From Methylocystis sp. H62 (lineage in GTDB: Bacteria; Pseudomonadota; Alphaproteobacteria; Rhizobiales; Beijerinckiaceae): a stretch of DNA of 64,000 nt. The notes below the pieces were generated by a model that searched no databases, was not told where the DNA came from, and saw only the letters and a list, made by a program, of their open reading frames with translations. How positions within the stretch are numbered: position 1 is the first letter of the stretch; each line of letters begins with the position of its first letter. The position numbers and the translations under genes are program-made. The stretch is from assembly GCF_015709515.1 (NCBI RefSeq), contig NZ_JADNQZ010000046.1:48486-112485 (forward strand). Direction: 5' to 3'. Below, one piece after another: positions 1-11,738 of this stretch.

Positions 1-2664
<2,664 letters not shown>

Positions 2665-2900
2665 GTGCTGACTTGTCTTCGTGGAGCCCATGTTATTGAT
2701 CTCGTCCACGAGACCGACAGCGTGGGCGATGTTTGGTTCGAAGATGGCCACATCGTCGCGCAGCCAGAGGGTCCCAGGCTCGACGCCGAATATGATGTGT
2801 CCGGCCAAATCGTAATGGCAGGCGCGATCGACATCCATTCGCATATTGCCGGTGGCGGCGTGAACGCGGCACGCCTATTAATGCCGGAGGCGCATCGCGC
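2665..2900 (+). pseudogene. fhcA: 5' fragment of formyltransferase/hydrolase complex subunit A
   Basis: A GTG start at 2665 opens a frame whose first about 75 residues look like the N-terminus of FhcA/FwdA amidohydrolases of the tetrahydromethanopterin C1 pathway: VIDLVHETDSVGDVWFEDG, then YDVSGQIVMAGAIDIHSHI with the metal-binding HxH motif, then GGGVNAARLLMPEAHR. The family is normally about 550 residues. Here homology stops near 2900, where the DNA switches to a formate dehydrogenase sequence in another frame. Not functional; it is useful as a sign of a methylotrophic host. The exact junction is uncertain by some tens of bases. Confidence 0.75.
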
Positions 2901-3120
2901 TCATCATCCGCCGAGCACGTCGTGATGATGATCCTCGGCCTCGTGCGCAACTACATTCCCTCCTATAACTGGGTCATCAACGGCGGTTGGAACATCGCCG
3001 ACTGCGTCTCGCGCTCTTACGATGTGGAGGGCATGCATATCGGCACCGTAGCCGCCGGTCACCATTTTCGCCTGCTCGCACTTTCATGCGCAGACCTTCG
3101 ATTTCGAACCCATCCTTCTT
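2901..3120 (+). pseudogene. Internal fragment of NAD-dependent formate dehydrogenase
   Basis: In a frame different from the preceding fhcA piece, the sequence reads AEHVVMMILGLVRNY, then GGWNIADCVSRSYDVEGMHI and GTVAAG. This matches the region of bacterial NAD-dependent formate dehydrogenase that leads into the Rossmann glycine motif. Homology fades after GTVAAG, with a probable frameshift; a stretch reading FDFEP in a third frame could be the continuation. The IS4-type element then interrupts it at 3121. No start codon or C-terminal half is present, so this is a relic. Fusion to fhcA DNA suggests a deletion that joined two C1-oxidation genes. Confidence 0.75.
3112..3120. repeat. 9-bp target-site duplication of the IS4-type element
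   Basis: ATCCTTCTT at 3112-3120 is repeated exactly at 4449-4457, immediately outside the two terminal inverted repeats. Removing the element and one copy would restore the pre-insertion sequence. Confidence 0.9.
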
Positions 3121-4448
3121 CACTGCTGTCCGGTTAGGTATCGAACAAATTCAACTGGTTATATGGTGATCCCTCGTCATTGTCGTCGTCAGCGTCTTGA
3201 AAGGCGCGGAAAAGCTGGATTTTTTCGAAAGAGTGGACGGATAAGATCTGTAGAAAAGTGTAGAGCGACACATCGAGCGCCAGTTCCTTCTTGATGATCG
3301 CCGCCAGCACATAGACGCAAACCGCCGTCCAGATTTGCGTCTTCACCGCATTCTCGGATGTGCCGAAAAAATGACGAATGCGCAAATGCTGCTTGATCCA
3401 TTTGAAAAACAGCTCGACTTGCCAGCGCTGTTTATAGAGCGCGGCGATGATCAGCGCGGGCAGCGTGAAATTGTTTGTCAGGAAGACCAGTCTCTTGCCC
3501 GTGTCCGGATCGCAAAAATGCACACGGCGCAAATGTTCCGGGTAGCTGCGGCACGTGTAGAAACCATCGAGCGCGATGCTTTGATCCGAGCCAAGGCCGG
3601 TCGATTTGTCGACAGGTCGCGAATAGACGCGATGATAATTCATGTTGATTTTCGCACGGGTGACGAAGAATGCGCAGGCCTGATACAGCGCATGAAGCCT
3701 CGCGAAATCGACATAGCCGCGATCCATCAGTAAATGGCTCCAGCTTCCGGCGTGATCAAATCCAGTGCGAGCGCATCGCCCATTTTGCCATCGGAAACAT
3801 GGATGAAGCTTGGGATGGAGCCGCGCAAGTCGAGCAGCGTGTGCATCTTGACGGCGGCTTTCGTCGAACGAAAATCGGCCCATGGAAACAGCGACAGGCA
3901 CAGATCGATGGTCGTGCTGTCGAGCGCGTAAACGGTGCTCGCAAGATCAAGGCCGGTGTCGTCATCGACGTAAAGTTTGCGTGCGCGGCGGACCAAGACG
4001 GCGGCGATGTCCGACCATATGCGCCAGTCTCGCCGTTCGTTCGCGTCGGCCAAGGTCGACTTTGCGACGGGCTGGCGCAGCCCCATGCCATAAAGCTTCG
4101 AGGGTTGCGCTCCGAGACACGCCTCGATATCGCGCAAACTCTCGCGATACGTCATCGGCGCGAACGCCATGATGCGAAATTGTTCGCCGCAACGAAGGCT
4201 GCGGACGCGAACATCACCGCGATGACGTGTGACGATTCGCTCGAAACTCGTCCACGGAACGAAGTCCATGACTTGCGAAAACAGCGTCCGGCCAAAGTTC
4301 ACGGCAGGGCTCCCCGATCAGGAAAATCGGGAAAACTAGCGCAAAATCACCGAGGCGAGTTCAAATCGACACCAAACCAAATCAGGCCTAACGTATTAGC
4401 CATGAAGGCTTATTCCAGCTGCGTCGTTCGCTTAACCGGACAGTAGTG
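3121..4448 (-). mobile_element. IS4-family insertion sequence, complete ends
   Basis: A 1328-bp element. Left end CACTGCTGTCCGGTTAGGTA (3121-3140) and the reverse complement of the right end, CACTACTGTCCGGTTAAGCG (4429-4448), form imperfect terminal inverted repeats. The 9-bp sequence ATCCTTCTT occurs directly outside both ends (3112-3120 and 4449-4457), a target-site duplication of the size expected for IS4-like elements. The enclosed transposase reads on the reverse strand and is frameshifted. The clean duplication says insertion was recent relative to the decay of the target, a formate dehydrogenase remnant. A partial second copy lies at 11739-12028. Confidence 0.9.
3134..4302 (-). pseudogene. 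IS4-family transposase, frameshifted
   Basis: Two overlapping reverse-strand frames make one DDE transposase. The N-terminal part (4302 to 3727) starts MNFGRTLFSQVMDFVPWTSF and carries the first catalytic Asp in TVYALDSTTIDLCLSLFPWA, then VKMHTLLDLRGSIP. It stops after ITPEAGAIY. The C-terminal part continues in another frame with MDRGYVDFARLHALYQACAF and the YREK-like region ALYKQRWQVELFFKWIKQHL holding the catalytic Glu. A one-base loss near 3728-3735 explains the break (ATTTACTGATGG where an extra base would keep IYVMDRGY in frame). Probably inactive unless frameshifting rescues it. Confidence 0.85.
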
Positions 4449-4649
4449 ATCCTTCTTACGAAGAAATTGAACAATAGGTGTGCAAATTCGCACTGCAGGA
4501 GGCGACCTTGGTCGGCATCTATCGGCGGTGACAAGGGAACATGTTCAAACCCGCGGCAAATTGTTTCGATTCCTGTCGTGGAATCAGTTTAGGCGCCGAG
4601 CAACATCGTCAGGCACGACCTCGGTGGAGACTTCAAGATCAATCGACGC

Positions 4650-4827
4650 GCCGCGATTGATATTGGCTGACCTTGCGGTCGCGGTCGAGATAGGCGGGGA
4701 CGACCGCTGCAATTGGCTGCGGCACGATTCCCAGTCCTTCCAGCGTCACTCCGCTCGCTTTCGCTTCATCCGAAACGACGTTGTCACGGCGGAGCAATTT
4801 AACCTGATCGGTCGTCATGGACAGCAA
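4650..4827 (-). pseudogene. C-terminal fragment of NDUFA9-like NAD(P)-binding protein
   Basis: The reverse strand reads MTTDQVKLLRRDNVVSDEAK, then TLEGLGIVPQPIAAVVPAYL. This resembles the C-terminal tail of the complex-I-associated SDR family (NDUFA9 type), where such a segment follows the Rossmann domain. Only about 60 residues remain and the Rossmann part is absent. It overlaps the start of the aconitase fragment on the other strand, as expected for debris rather than a gene. Moderate confidence, from recall of the family. Confidence 0.5.
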
Positions 4828-4869
4828 TTTCGGGAAAAGTCCGAAGGACAGCTTGCTAGCAATTTGCGT

Positions 4870-5413
4870 GATGCTTGCGAAGGCCCTGCCTTACCGGTCC
4901 AACCTCCAGAAAATCGCTGACTTTTCGTTTGAGCGCATCGATCCGACCTATGTCGCTCGCGCTCACGCGCTCGGTCCGAATTCAATGCATGCCGTGGTCG
5001 CCGGCAAGAACTACGGCCAGGGATCCTCCCGAGAGCACGCCGCCGCGGCTTCCCGATATCTCGGCCTCAGAGTCGTCGTCGCGAAGAGCTTCGCCCGAAT
5101 CCACCGGCAAAACCTCATCAACTACGGAATTCTTCCACTCCTGTTCGTCGAGTCGACGGACTATGATCGGCTGGAAAAGAACGACACGCTTCGGATCCGT
5201 GACTTCCGCCACAAGCTCGCAGGCGGCGGGAAAATCGTCTTGGAATCAGCGAACGTGACAATAGAGACGCAACATGGTCTGACGTCCGACCAGATCGAGA
5301 TCGTCCTCGCTGGCGGCGTCGTAAATCACCGTCGAAACAACAGGCGCATGGGAAGCGGGCGCGACGCGCTTACGCCGAGATCACCGGTCGATCTCGCCGA
5401 ACACGATATCTAA
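4870..5413 (+). pseudogene. C-terminal (swivel) domain fragment of an aconitase-type hydratase
   Basis: The forward frame reads PYRSNLQKIADFSFERIDPT, then VVAGKNYGQGSSREHAAAAS, RYLGLRVVVAKSFARIHRQN and LINYGILPLLFV. These are the hallmark motifs of the swivelling small domain of aconitase/isopropylmalate dehydratase, including the substrate-binding GSSRE. The iron-sulfur catalytic part is missing, so it cannot be active alone. The last about 30 residues look like read-through. It is more like an aconitase tail than LeuD because of the preceding sequence and the GKNYGQGSSREH spacing. From 5414 to 5716 I see no further gene. Confidence 0.75.
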
Positions 5414-5716
5414 CGAACGAATAATTTCGGAGGACGACAAACGGCGGTTCTTTGCTGTCTTGCGCTCGCGCCGGATTCGATCGCCGCAGGACGCGGTATG
5501 AGCGCCAATCATAGCGGAGCGAAGAGACACAAAATGACTGAGACAGAGAAATTGCAGAGCGCCTGCCAACGGCGATCGATCGCCGGGCCGTTCGTCCGGC
5601 CGGGCCCGTAGTCAATTGCTGACGCGACACCGCGACCACCGGCACCGTCGCGATCATCAAGAGCGAAACTCTCTCCTTTTCCCGCACAACGACCGCGTCG
5701 TGCCGCGGCCCGGGCT

Positions 5717-6199
5717 CTATTTGTGTGCCGATGCCGAAAAAACGGACACATCCCCCGGCTTGCGTAGCATCTTGTTGACCTCGCCCTGGTGCAGTTCCTC
5801 GGTGTAGATCATGTTGCGCGCGTATTCCTCCAGCATCACGGACTTGCCCTCTACTTCCTTGAACAGCTCGCGGTAAAGCTCCAACGCCGCCGCTTCATGC
5901 TCCAGCGACTCGCGCAGGATATCGCCGATATCGTGTTTGTGGGTTTCCAGCAGCGGACCGATGCCAAGTGATGGATGACCGCCGAGATGAGTGATCATTT
6001 CACCCGCCTTGTGCGCATGGGCGAGCGATTCGTCCGCCTGCCCGCTCAGCCAGGAAATGATGGGGAGGCGATTGTAGCCGAAAACCATTAGGGAATAGTG
6101 CGTATAGCGCACCACCCCGGCCAATTCATATTCCATGATGCGGTTGAGCAGAGCTATAATTCTCTCGTTGCCCCCGACTGCCTTTTCTTCCTTGGACAT
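5717..6199 (-). CDS. Ferritin-like diiron protein (bacterioferritin family)
   Basis: A 160-residue four-helix ferritin-like protein, probably for iron storage or peroxide-dependent iron oxidation. Helix motifs carrying putative diiron ligands: NRIMEYELAGVVRYTHYSLM, QADESLAHAHKAGEMITHLG, ESLEHEAAALELYRELFKEV and YTEELHQGEVNKML. Length and helix order fit bacterioferritin-like proteins. The haem-ligand Met of classical Bfr is not evident, so ferritin-like is the safer name. The ATG at 6199 has a clear AGGAGA ribosome site 6 bases upstream. It is monocistronic, with uroporphyrinogen-III synthase upstream on the same strand. Near katG by position, but no shared regulation is visible. Confidence 0.85.
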   Translation of the reverse strand: MSKEEKAVGGNERIIALLNRIMEYELAGVVRYTHYSLMVFGYNRLPIISWLSGQADESLAHAHKAGEMITHLGGHPSLGIGPLLETHKHDIGDILRESLEHEAAALELYRELFKEVEGKSVMLEEYARNMIYTEELHQGEVNKMLRKPGDVSVFSASAHK

Positions 6200-6336
6200 G
6201 TCCGTCTCCTGGTTAAAACATCGAAGTTTTCAGCTTAACAGGCGCTCGAATACGTGCGGCGACGCTGAAAGCGACAGAACAAGCATTGCCGGCAGAAGGC
6301 TGCGTAGCCTTCCATCGTTCATGCGTCCTACGGCTC

Positions 6337-7176
6337 TCACCGCACATGCGGCGCATCACGCGCGCCATTGCGCTGTGGGTCGGACAGCGCCGCGTTGATC
6401 GCGTCAATAAACGGCCCGAGCTTCGGTGGATGTGCTTCGATATCGACCCTCACGGCGAGCTTGCGGAGCGCGTTGCTGCACACCGGTCCGATCGAAGCGA
6501 CGAGCGTTCGGACAAGGCTCTGTTTGAGCGACGTCTCTTTGCCGTGGTATTGCGCGACAGCGAAAAGGTTGCTCGCCTGCGATGCGCTGGTGAACGCCAC
6601 AAGATCGATCTCATCGCGGCCAAGCGCGTCGATCAGCCTTTGCAACGGCGCCGTGTCCTCTGGCAAGGCCCAGCGATAGGTCACAATTTCGATTACTTCC
6701 GCGCCTTCGCTTTCGAGCGCGGCCTGTAATTCACGATTGGTCTCGCCGTAACGCTGTACCACGATGCGTTTGCCGCGTAACGGGGTCTCATGCATTTCGG
6801 CAAGCACCTCGTGCGTCGTGAAGGGGTCGCTGGCGGCGCGATCGATGCGCACCTTGCGCGAGCGCAGTACCGTGGCCGGCTTGGGGCCGCGTACAATCAC
6901 CTGCGCTGCGTCCAGCAGCCTCAGCAGAGCGCCAGTTAGCCCCAGCGAATCGGTCGCGGCGAACAATTCGCGAGTCCCGACGCCCGTCTGGAAAATGAAT
7001 ATCTCGGGCGGCGTGGAATTCCAGCCATGGATCAACTCGTGAATATGTGCAGGATCGACATCCGGGATTTCGCTCAGTGCGGGCGCCAAAAACGGCGTGC
7101 CTCCATACTTGCGGACCAAACTGGCAATGTGATCCCCCTTGCGGCTTTCAAGAATGGCGACGGTTTTGTCTTTCAT
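6337..7176 (-). CDS. Uroporphyrinogen-III synthase family protein
   Basis: A 279-residue HemD-family protein, which closes hydroxymethylbilane to uroporphyrinogen III for haem, sirohaem and cobalamin synthesis. Family features: N-terminal TVAILESRKGDHIASLVRKY with GGTPFLAPAL, IFQTGVGTRELFA in the middle, GKRIVVQRYGETNRELQAAL at the start of the second half, and LVAFTSASQASNLF followed by SIGPVCSNALRKL near the C-terminus. HemD is poorly conserved, but this pattern is typical of the version sometimes found with nitrate-assimilation genes. I start it at ATG 7176 (MKDKTVAIL); an in-frame ATG at 7248 would add 24 unlikely residues. Whether it is the housekeeping hemD cannot be told here. Confidence 0.8.
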   Translation of the reverse strand: MKDKTVAILESRKGDHIASLVRKYGGTPFLAPALSEIPDVDPAHIHELIHGWNSTPPEIFIFQTGVGTRELFAATDSLGLTGALLRLLDAAQVIVRGPKPATVLRSRKVRIDRAASDPFTTHEVLAEMHETPLRGKRIVVQRYGETNRELQAALESEGAEVIEIVTYRWALPEDTAPLQRLIDALGRDEIDLVAFTSASQASNLFAVAQYHGKETSLKQSLVRTLVASIGPVCSNALRKLAVRVDIEAHPPKLGPFIDAINAALSDPQRNGARDAPHVR

Positions 7177-7544
7177 CGACGCACGACGCAAGAGTTTCCT
7201 GCCTAGCCAGTCATTATGCGAGCGGGTCCCGCAGGTGTCACTTTCCACCGAACACCTGTCGAGGGACCGATAAATTAACTGGGTTTCATGCGGCTTTTAG
7301 CAATGGCGGTGTCGGCTCGAAGATCCAGGCCAAGCGATATCGATCGCGTCGGCTTTGGTGGTTGCCAAGTCAAGGCGGCGGCGATGCGGATGTGGTCGTC
7401 CTCTTCGCGATTTATGGCGACAATGATCCTGTGTATGAATTGCTTGACGATAATCAGAACATCGTCGGCGCGCTGTGTTTCGAGGATTTCATCGCGCTAC
7501 GTGGATAAATGAGACGCGAAAGCGGAGGAAAGAATGTCCAACTA
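7177..7544. other. Gap with only an unassigned short frame
   Basis: Nothing firm is encoded. A forward frame ending at 7508 reads FAIYGDNDPVYELLDDNQNI then VGALCFEDFIALRG, which looks protein-like, but it lacks a sensible start and I do not recognise the family. It could be the tail of a decayed gene. Confidence 0.4.
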
Positions 7545-7655
7545 TTAATTGCGTGGCGTGAAGTTGCCCAGGATGTTGCCGGGGATGTGATTGATGAAAA
7601 TCGTCGCCAGCGCGATCCCGCGCCAGAAGTCGATCGCGTCGATTCGTTCGCGCAT
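7545..7655 (-). pseudogene. N-terminal fragment of OpgC-like membrane protein
   Basis: From ATG 7655 the reverse strand encodes 36 residues, MRERIDAIDFWRGIALATIF then INHIPGNILGNFTPRN, before a TAA. The start of OpgC-type acyltransferase/succinyltransferase proteins is very similar (short lead, IDxWRG, NHIPGN, TxRNFGFSD). The rest of the about 370-residue protein is gone. This is a relic at the border of the TauE gene. Confidence 0.7.
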
Positions 7656-7728
7656 CTCGGCCGTTGAGTTCGAAGAGTGTTCGCATCAGTCGGACGGCGC
7701 GTGAAATCTCGCTCGACCGGCCCAACAG

Positions 7729-8640
7729 TTGCTTCGCCGCGAAGCGAAACCCTACCATTCCGCCCATGTCGCGATCAACGGCTCTGTCGGCTATCCCGCC
7801 GCTGCATTAGGCAGGAAATGCGCTCTCACGACGCTCGAATTGACTCGGATCAAGAACCTAAGCCGGAGCAATGGCGGCGCTTTCGTTGGAGGGGCCGTCA
7901 TTGGCGCGCTCGGCGGGCTGATCGGCCTCGGCGGGGCGGAGTTTCGCCTGCCTCTGCTGATCGGGGCGTTCCGATTCGCGGCCCTCGAAGCCGTCATTCT
8001 CAATAAGGCCATGAGCCTCGTCGTCGTGGCCTCGGCATTGCCGTTCCGGGCGCGGACCGTGCTGTTCGACATCATCGCCGCCAATTGGAGCGTTATCGCC
8101 AATCTGTTGGCCGGGAGTCTTGTCGGCGCCTGGCTCGGCGCGGGCTGGGCGACACGCCTCGCCTCGAAGACGCTCTATCGCGTAATAGCTGCGCTGCTCG
8201 TCCTCATCGCGGGCGTGCTCCTCTTTGGTCACGACGCGGCGGCGGCCGAGCCCCTGCTGAAAGGCGCCGCCCAAGCCGTCGCTGGCGTCGTCTGCGGCTT
8301 CACCATTGGCGTCGTGGCGTCGCTTCTGGGCGTCGCGGGAGGGGAATTGCTGATCCCGACGCTGACGCTCTTGTTCGGCGCGGACATAAAGCTCGCCGGC
8401 AGCCTGTCATTGGCGGTGAGTCTGCCCACAATGCTCGCGGGCTTTGCCCGTTACAGCCGTGACCGCAGCTTCTTGACCCTTGGGCGGAACCGAACCTTCG
8501 CGCTCGTGATGGCGGCCGGGTCGATCGTCGGGACTTTTGTTGGCGGCCAGTTGCTCGCCATCATCCCGAGCGCCCTTTTGCTTCCCGCCCTCGCCGCGAT
8601 CCTGCTCGTCTCCGCCGTGAAGGTCTGGCGGCAGGCCTGA
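7729..8640 (+). CDS. TauE/SafE-family sulfite/organic anion exporter
   Basis: An integral membrane permease of the TauE/SafE family (DUF81), which moves sulfonates, sulfite or related anions. The hydrophobic body shows the two family repeats: GALGGLIGLGGAEFRLPLLI near the N-terminus and GVVASLLGVAGGELLIPTLT in the second half, with about eight membrane spans and an ALNKAMS-like loop (ILNKAMSLVVVASALPFRAR). The open frame starts at 7729, but the first about 35 residues look non-homologous, so the true start is probably an alternative codon near 7830-7870. It is convergent with the cation exchanger downstream. Substrate unknown. Confidence 0.85.
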   Translation: MLRREAKPYHSAHVAINGSVGYPAAALGRKCALTTLELTRIKNLSRSNGGAFVGGAVIGALGGLIGLGGAEFRLPLLIGAFRFAALEAVILNKAMSLVVVASALPFRARTVLFDIIAANWSVIANLLAGSLVGAWLGAGWATRLASKTLYRVIAALLVLIAGVLLFGHDAAAAEPLLKGAAQAVAGVVCGFTIGVVASLLGVAGGELLIPTLTLLFGADIKLAGSLSLAVSLPTMLAGFARYSRDRSFLTLGRNRTFALVMAAGSIVGTFVGGQLLAIIPSALLLPALAAILLVSAVKVWRQA

Positions 8641-8671
8641 CCTCCGCGCCGCGCAAGACGGCGACGCCACG

Positions 8672-9682
8672 TCAATGGCCGTGCAGATAGATCACATAGG
8701 AGGCCAGGAAGTAGACCGTCGACAGCGACAGGCTGGTCCAGCCGACGACACCGAAGAAGCGCGTCGAGGGCCGGTAGAGCAGCGCGACGATCACGATTCC
8801 CGACATAATGACGGCCGCGATGGCCGTCACCGCGTGCGCCGGCGACGCCGCCGCGAACAACGATCCTGGCTGATAGGCGATGTCGTCGATCGCAAGCACG
8901 AGCATGTTGAAAAGATTGCTGCCCAGCAGGTTTGCGATCCCCATATCCAGGGCACCGAGCCGCACGGCGGCCAGGGTGACAATCAGTTCGGGCGCCGATG
9001 TCGCGGCGGCCACGAACAAGGTGCCGACGAAGGTCGCTCGCCAACCCATGGCGTGGGAGATGTCCAGGCCGACGAAGGGAAGCCAGACGCCTGCTCCAGC
9101 TACGACCGCCGCCGCCATGAGGTATCCCACGATCGCCCTGCCAAGCCCGATTTCGGGTTCGATGCCGGACACCGCGCCCGCGATGGCGAGGCGGGCCTCG
9201 TAATCGAATGCGGCGCGCATGGCGACGAGATACAAAACGATTAGGATTGGCGTGAAGACGCCGATATGAAAGAACTTCGGGGCGAATTGACTGGCGCCGA
9301 GCAACAAAGACGCGGCGGCAAAGCCTATTAGGATGACCCCGAAACCGGCCGTCAGAATATGGCCCTGGCCCATGCGGGTGAAGACGGACCCGTCCCGGTT
9401 CAGAGCGTCGAGCACGACCAAGATCGCCAGATTGAAGACGCAGCTACCAAGGGCGTCGCCGACAGCGATGTTTGGCGCGTTCGCGGCGGTGACGGCGCTG
9501 ACGCCCGTGAACAGTTCGGGCAGCGAGGTCGCCGTGGCGAGCAGCAACAATCCAATCCAACTGCGTGAAAGCCGCGTCCGCTGTGCGATAATGTCGCCAT
9601 AGCGCGCCAGCACTGGCCCTGCGACGGCGATCAAGGCGACGCAGATCGCGAATTTTCCCCAAGCCTCGGTCATCGCCGTCAT
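8672..9682 (-). CDS. Sodium/calcium exchanger family (CaCA) membrane protein
   Basis: A 336-residue CaCA-superfamily antiporter. Both ion-binding alpha repeats are present: LLLATATSLPELFTGVSAVT with DALGSCVFNLAI in the first half, and GTLFVAAATSAPELIVTLAA with NLLGSNLFNMLVLAIDD in the second. About ten hydrophobic spans, in the length range of YrbG-like exchangers. The start is ATG 9682 (MTAMTEAWGKF), chosen because GGAGGAGG lies 5 bases upstream; the longer frame to 9748 has no ribosome site. It is transcribed towards the TauE gene. The transported ion cannot be read from sequence. Confidence 0.9.
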   Translation of the reverse strand: MTAMTEAWGKFAICVALIAVAGPVLARYGDIIAQRTRLSRSWIGLLLLATATSLPELFTGVSAVTAANAPNIAVGDALGSCVFNLAILVVLDALNRDGSVFTRMGQGHILTAGFGVILIGFAAASLLLGASQFAPKFFHIGVFTPILIVLYLVAMRAAFDYEARLAIAGAVSGIEPEIGLGRAIVGYLMAAAVVAGAGVWLPFVGLDISHAMGWRATFVGTLFVAAATSAPELIVTLAAVRLGALDMGIANLLGSNLFNMLVLAIDDIAYQPGSLFAAASPAHAVTAIAAVIMSGIVIVALLYRPSTRFFGVVGWTSLSLSTVYFLASYVIYLHGH

Positions 9683-9847
9683 CAAACCTCCTCCGTTGTC
9701 ACGACGCGGAGCGCAACGAGCATGCGCTTTGCGCTGTCGTCGTGACATAGCTTACCGCGTGGAGCGACAGAAGCATTCCACCTCTGGCAAGCGAGCGCGG
9801 CGATGTCCTATCCGGGCGGCCCGGAATTCGGGGCGGCGCACGGTCTT

Positions 9848-10006
9848 CTATTCGGCCGCCGGGTTAGACAACACCACGGGCGCGCCCGACAAGAGATCCG
9901 TCGCCACCACGTGCATGGGAAGGACTGCGTCTTCGAGATTGCGATAAGGAAGATAGGTGTCGACGAGCCATCGCACGCCGTCAGCCGGTGTCGATTTGCA
10001 TTTCAA
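9848..10006 (-). pseudogene. Patatin-like phospholipase fragment
   Basis: The reverse strand reads DGVRWLVDTYLPYRNLEDAV, then LPMHVVATDLLSGAPVVLS, the segment between the nucleophile elbow and the catalytic Asp of RssA-type patatin-like hydrolases. It is cut at its 5' side by the ISL3 element, and a frameshift ends it shortly after PVVLSNPAAE. Serine and aspartate active-site motifs are absent. From 9683 to 9847 nothing else is recognisable. Confidence 0.65.
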
Positions 10007-10007
10007 G

Positions 10008-11702
10008 GGGGTCTGCGTCACTTTACGTGCACATGGCGGATTCGAATGGAAGCATTCGAGCTCGCAGCAGCTCAACGCCTGCGCGGCCGTACATGGCGCG
10101 CTTAAGTGTCTTGAGACGATTGATCTGCCCCTCGGCTTGGCCGCTGCTCCAATGTTCGACGATGGCGTTCCTGACGGCCTCGAGATCTCGGCTCAACGTT
10201 CGCGCAAACTGTTGCATTGAACGCACACCGGAATGCTTTGCGTCATGAAGCCAATTGTTGAGCTTGTCCGGATCATCCCCGCGCAGAATGCTGCGAAAGC
10301 GCATCGCGAGTTGGCGCATGACGACGAAGCTGGGGGAGGCCTGCTTCAAAACGACGACCTTAGCGTTCTCGGCGGGCGTGAGTCGCCGCGTCGGCTTCAT
10401 GCAGAGAGAAGCGGCAATGACCCGGAGAGATTTGCCAGCCGGTCGCTGGATCGACTGCCGGGATCTCAATGAACTTTCTATACTGCTGTTCTGACTGCTT
10501 CTTTTCCCTGCTGCCGGCGCGCCATGTCGACAAAAGGCGCTCCAGATTTGAGAAGCTTCCCGTGTAGCCCCGATGTCGAAGGTCATGAAACAAACGCCGG
10601 CCTACCCGATCGCCCTCGGCCCATCGGCGGGAAAGGAACTCTTGGAAATACAGCGGGGAAGTCGGCTTCAACGCCAAGCGCCGACGGTGTAGCGGGAAAC
10701 CTGTCTTGATCCATTTCGCGACGGTCCTGTGGTCGACGCCGATCTGCGCAGCGATGTCGACAAAAGTCTTGCCCGAGGCACGCAGCGAACTGACCCGGTC
10801 AAATAAAGCTTGACGCGCGTGGCCGCATTCGCCGCGCCGCGCCGCGTGACGATCTCCGGTGGTCGGCGGGAGTTGGGGACGCCCGGCAAAACGACTGATG
10901 CGGGTCATGTGTCGCTCAATGCTTTCGCGCAAGTTCTGCAACAAATGAAAGCGATCAGCGACTTGTCGAGCTTGCGGCGCTCCCTGCCGAACGCCCTGTG
11001 CGTAAAGACCGCAGCGGTCGCGGCTGACGACTTCGATTTCAGGATGGCGCTTGACCCAATCCGCAGTCTCTTTGGCGGAGCGGGTTTCCAGCACATCTGC
11101 AACGATCCGACGTTCAAGATCGACAATGATCGTTCCGTAGTTAAAACCTTTGCGCCAACTCCAATCATCAATCGCGATGGCGCGCAGAGGAGCGCCATCG
11201 CGACGTTCGGATGCATGACGTTTGAGCTGCCGCAGAATCGCATTGTCGCTGATTGGCATCGCCAAGCGCGCCAGCAATTTTTCGCTTGTCCTGCCGCCAG
11301 CGGCGTGGCCGAACAATCTCACGAGGTCGGTAACACGCTGCGTTTTTCGCGCAAAGGGAAAAGCCGTCGTCAGTCTTTCGACGAAAGTCTTTCGCGCGCA
11401 CCCGTCGTCCAAACACCGCCAACGTCCCAGGCGCAACTCGAGAACGACAGGGACGCCCTGGATTGGAAGATCCTGCAAGCGCCGGAGGTGCCAACTATGA
11501 CGCGATGCTGACGCTCCTCCGCACTCGGGGCATGACCGCGCCCCGGCTCCGTCCGCCGATTCGATCCACCGGTTCTCTCGAAATACAACGCCGCGCACGA
11601 CAACTCCGGGCCCAAAGGCTAAATTCGCTTTCTTCGTCATGCGCTATTGAGGCGCCAAGTTCCGCTTTGGCAACGCAAAGCACTTAAAGTGACGCAGACC
11701 CC
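10008..11702 (-). mobile_element. ISL3-family insertion sequence
   Basis: About 1.7 kb, bounded by inverted repeats GGGGTCTGCGTCACTTTA: left copy from 10008, right copy as its reverse complement ending at 11702. Inner bases (GTGC) also agree. No convincing 8-bp target duplication is seen (left flank ATTTCAAG, right flank TCTAATGC), so one flank has been rearranged. It sits between a patatin fragment and a truncated IS4 copy. Confidence 0.85.
10023..11640 (-). pseudogene. ISL3-family transposase, frameshifted near C-terminus
   Basis: From ATG 11640 (MTKKANLAFGPGVVVRGVVF) the protein shows the N-terminal zinc ribbon (CPECGG ... CLDDGCARKTF), the first DDE region AIAIDDWSWRKGFNYGTIIV, VSRDRCGLYAQGVRQGAPQA then DRFHLLQNLRESIE, an HTH in IGVDHRTVAKWIKTG, and the late catalytic region. 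The frame is lost near 10400-10430 after TGWQISPG. The C-terminal part (LTPAENAKVVVLKQASPSF, SSGQAEGQINRLKTLKRAMY) continues in another frame to 10023. A one-base indel would explain it. It is a distinct sequence from the second ISL3 at 16.5 kb. Confidence 0.88.
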
Positions 11703-11738
11703 TCTAATGCGAGAAAGGCGGCGGCGAATAGCTCTCTG

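Noticed and set aside
3727..3740. Programmed frameshift in the IS4 transposase
   Set aside because: No slippery heptamer or downstream structure is apparent, and IS4-family transposases are normally single frame. A one-base loss is simpler.
4384..4402. GCCTAAC...TTAGCC sequence resembling an attC core
   Set aside because: It lies inside the IS4-type element and recurs identically in the truncated copy at 11.97 kb; no 60-120 bp palindrome surrounds it.
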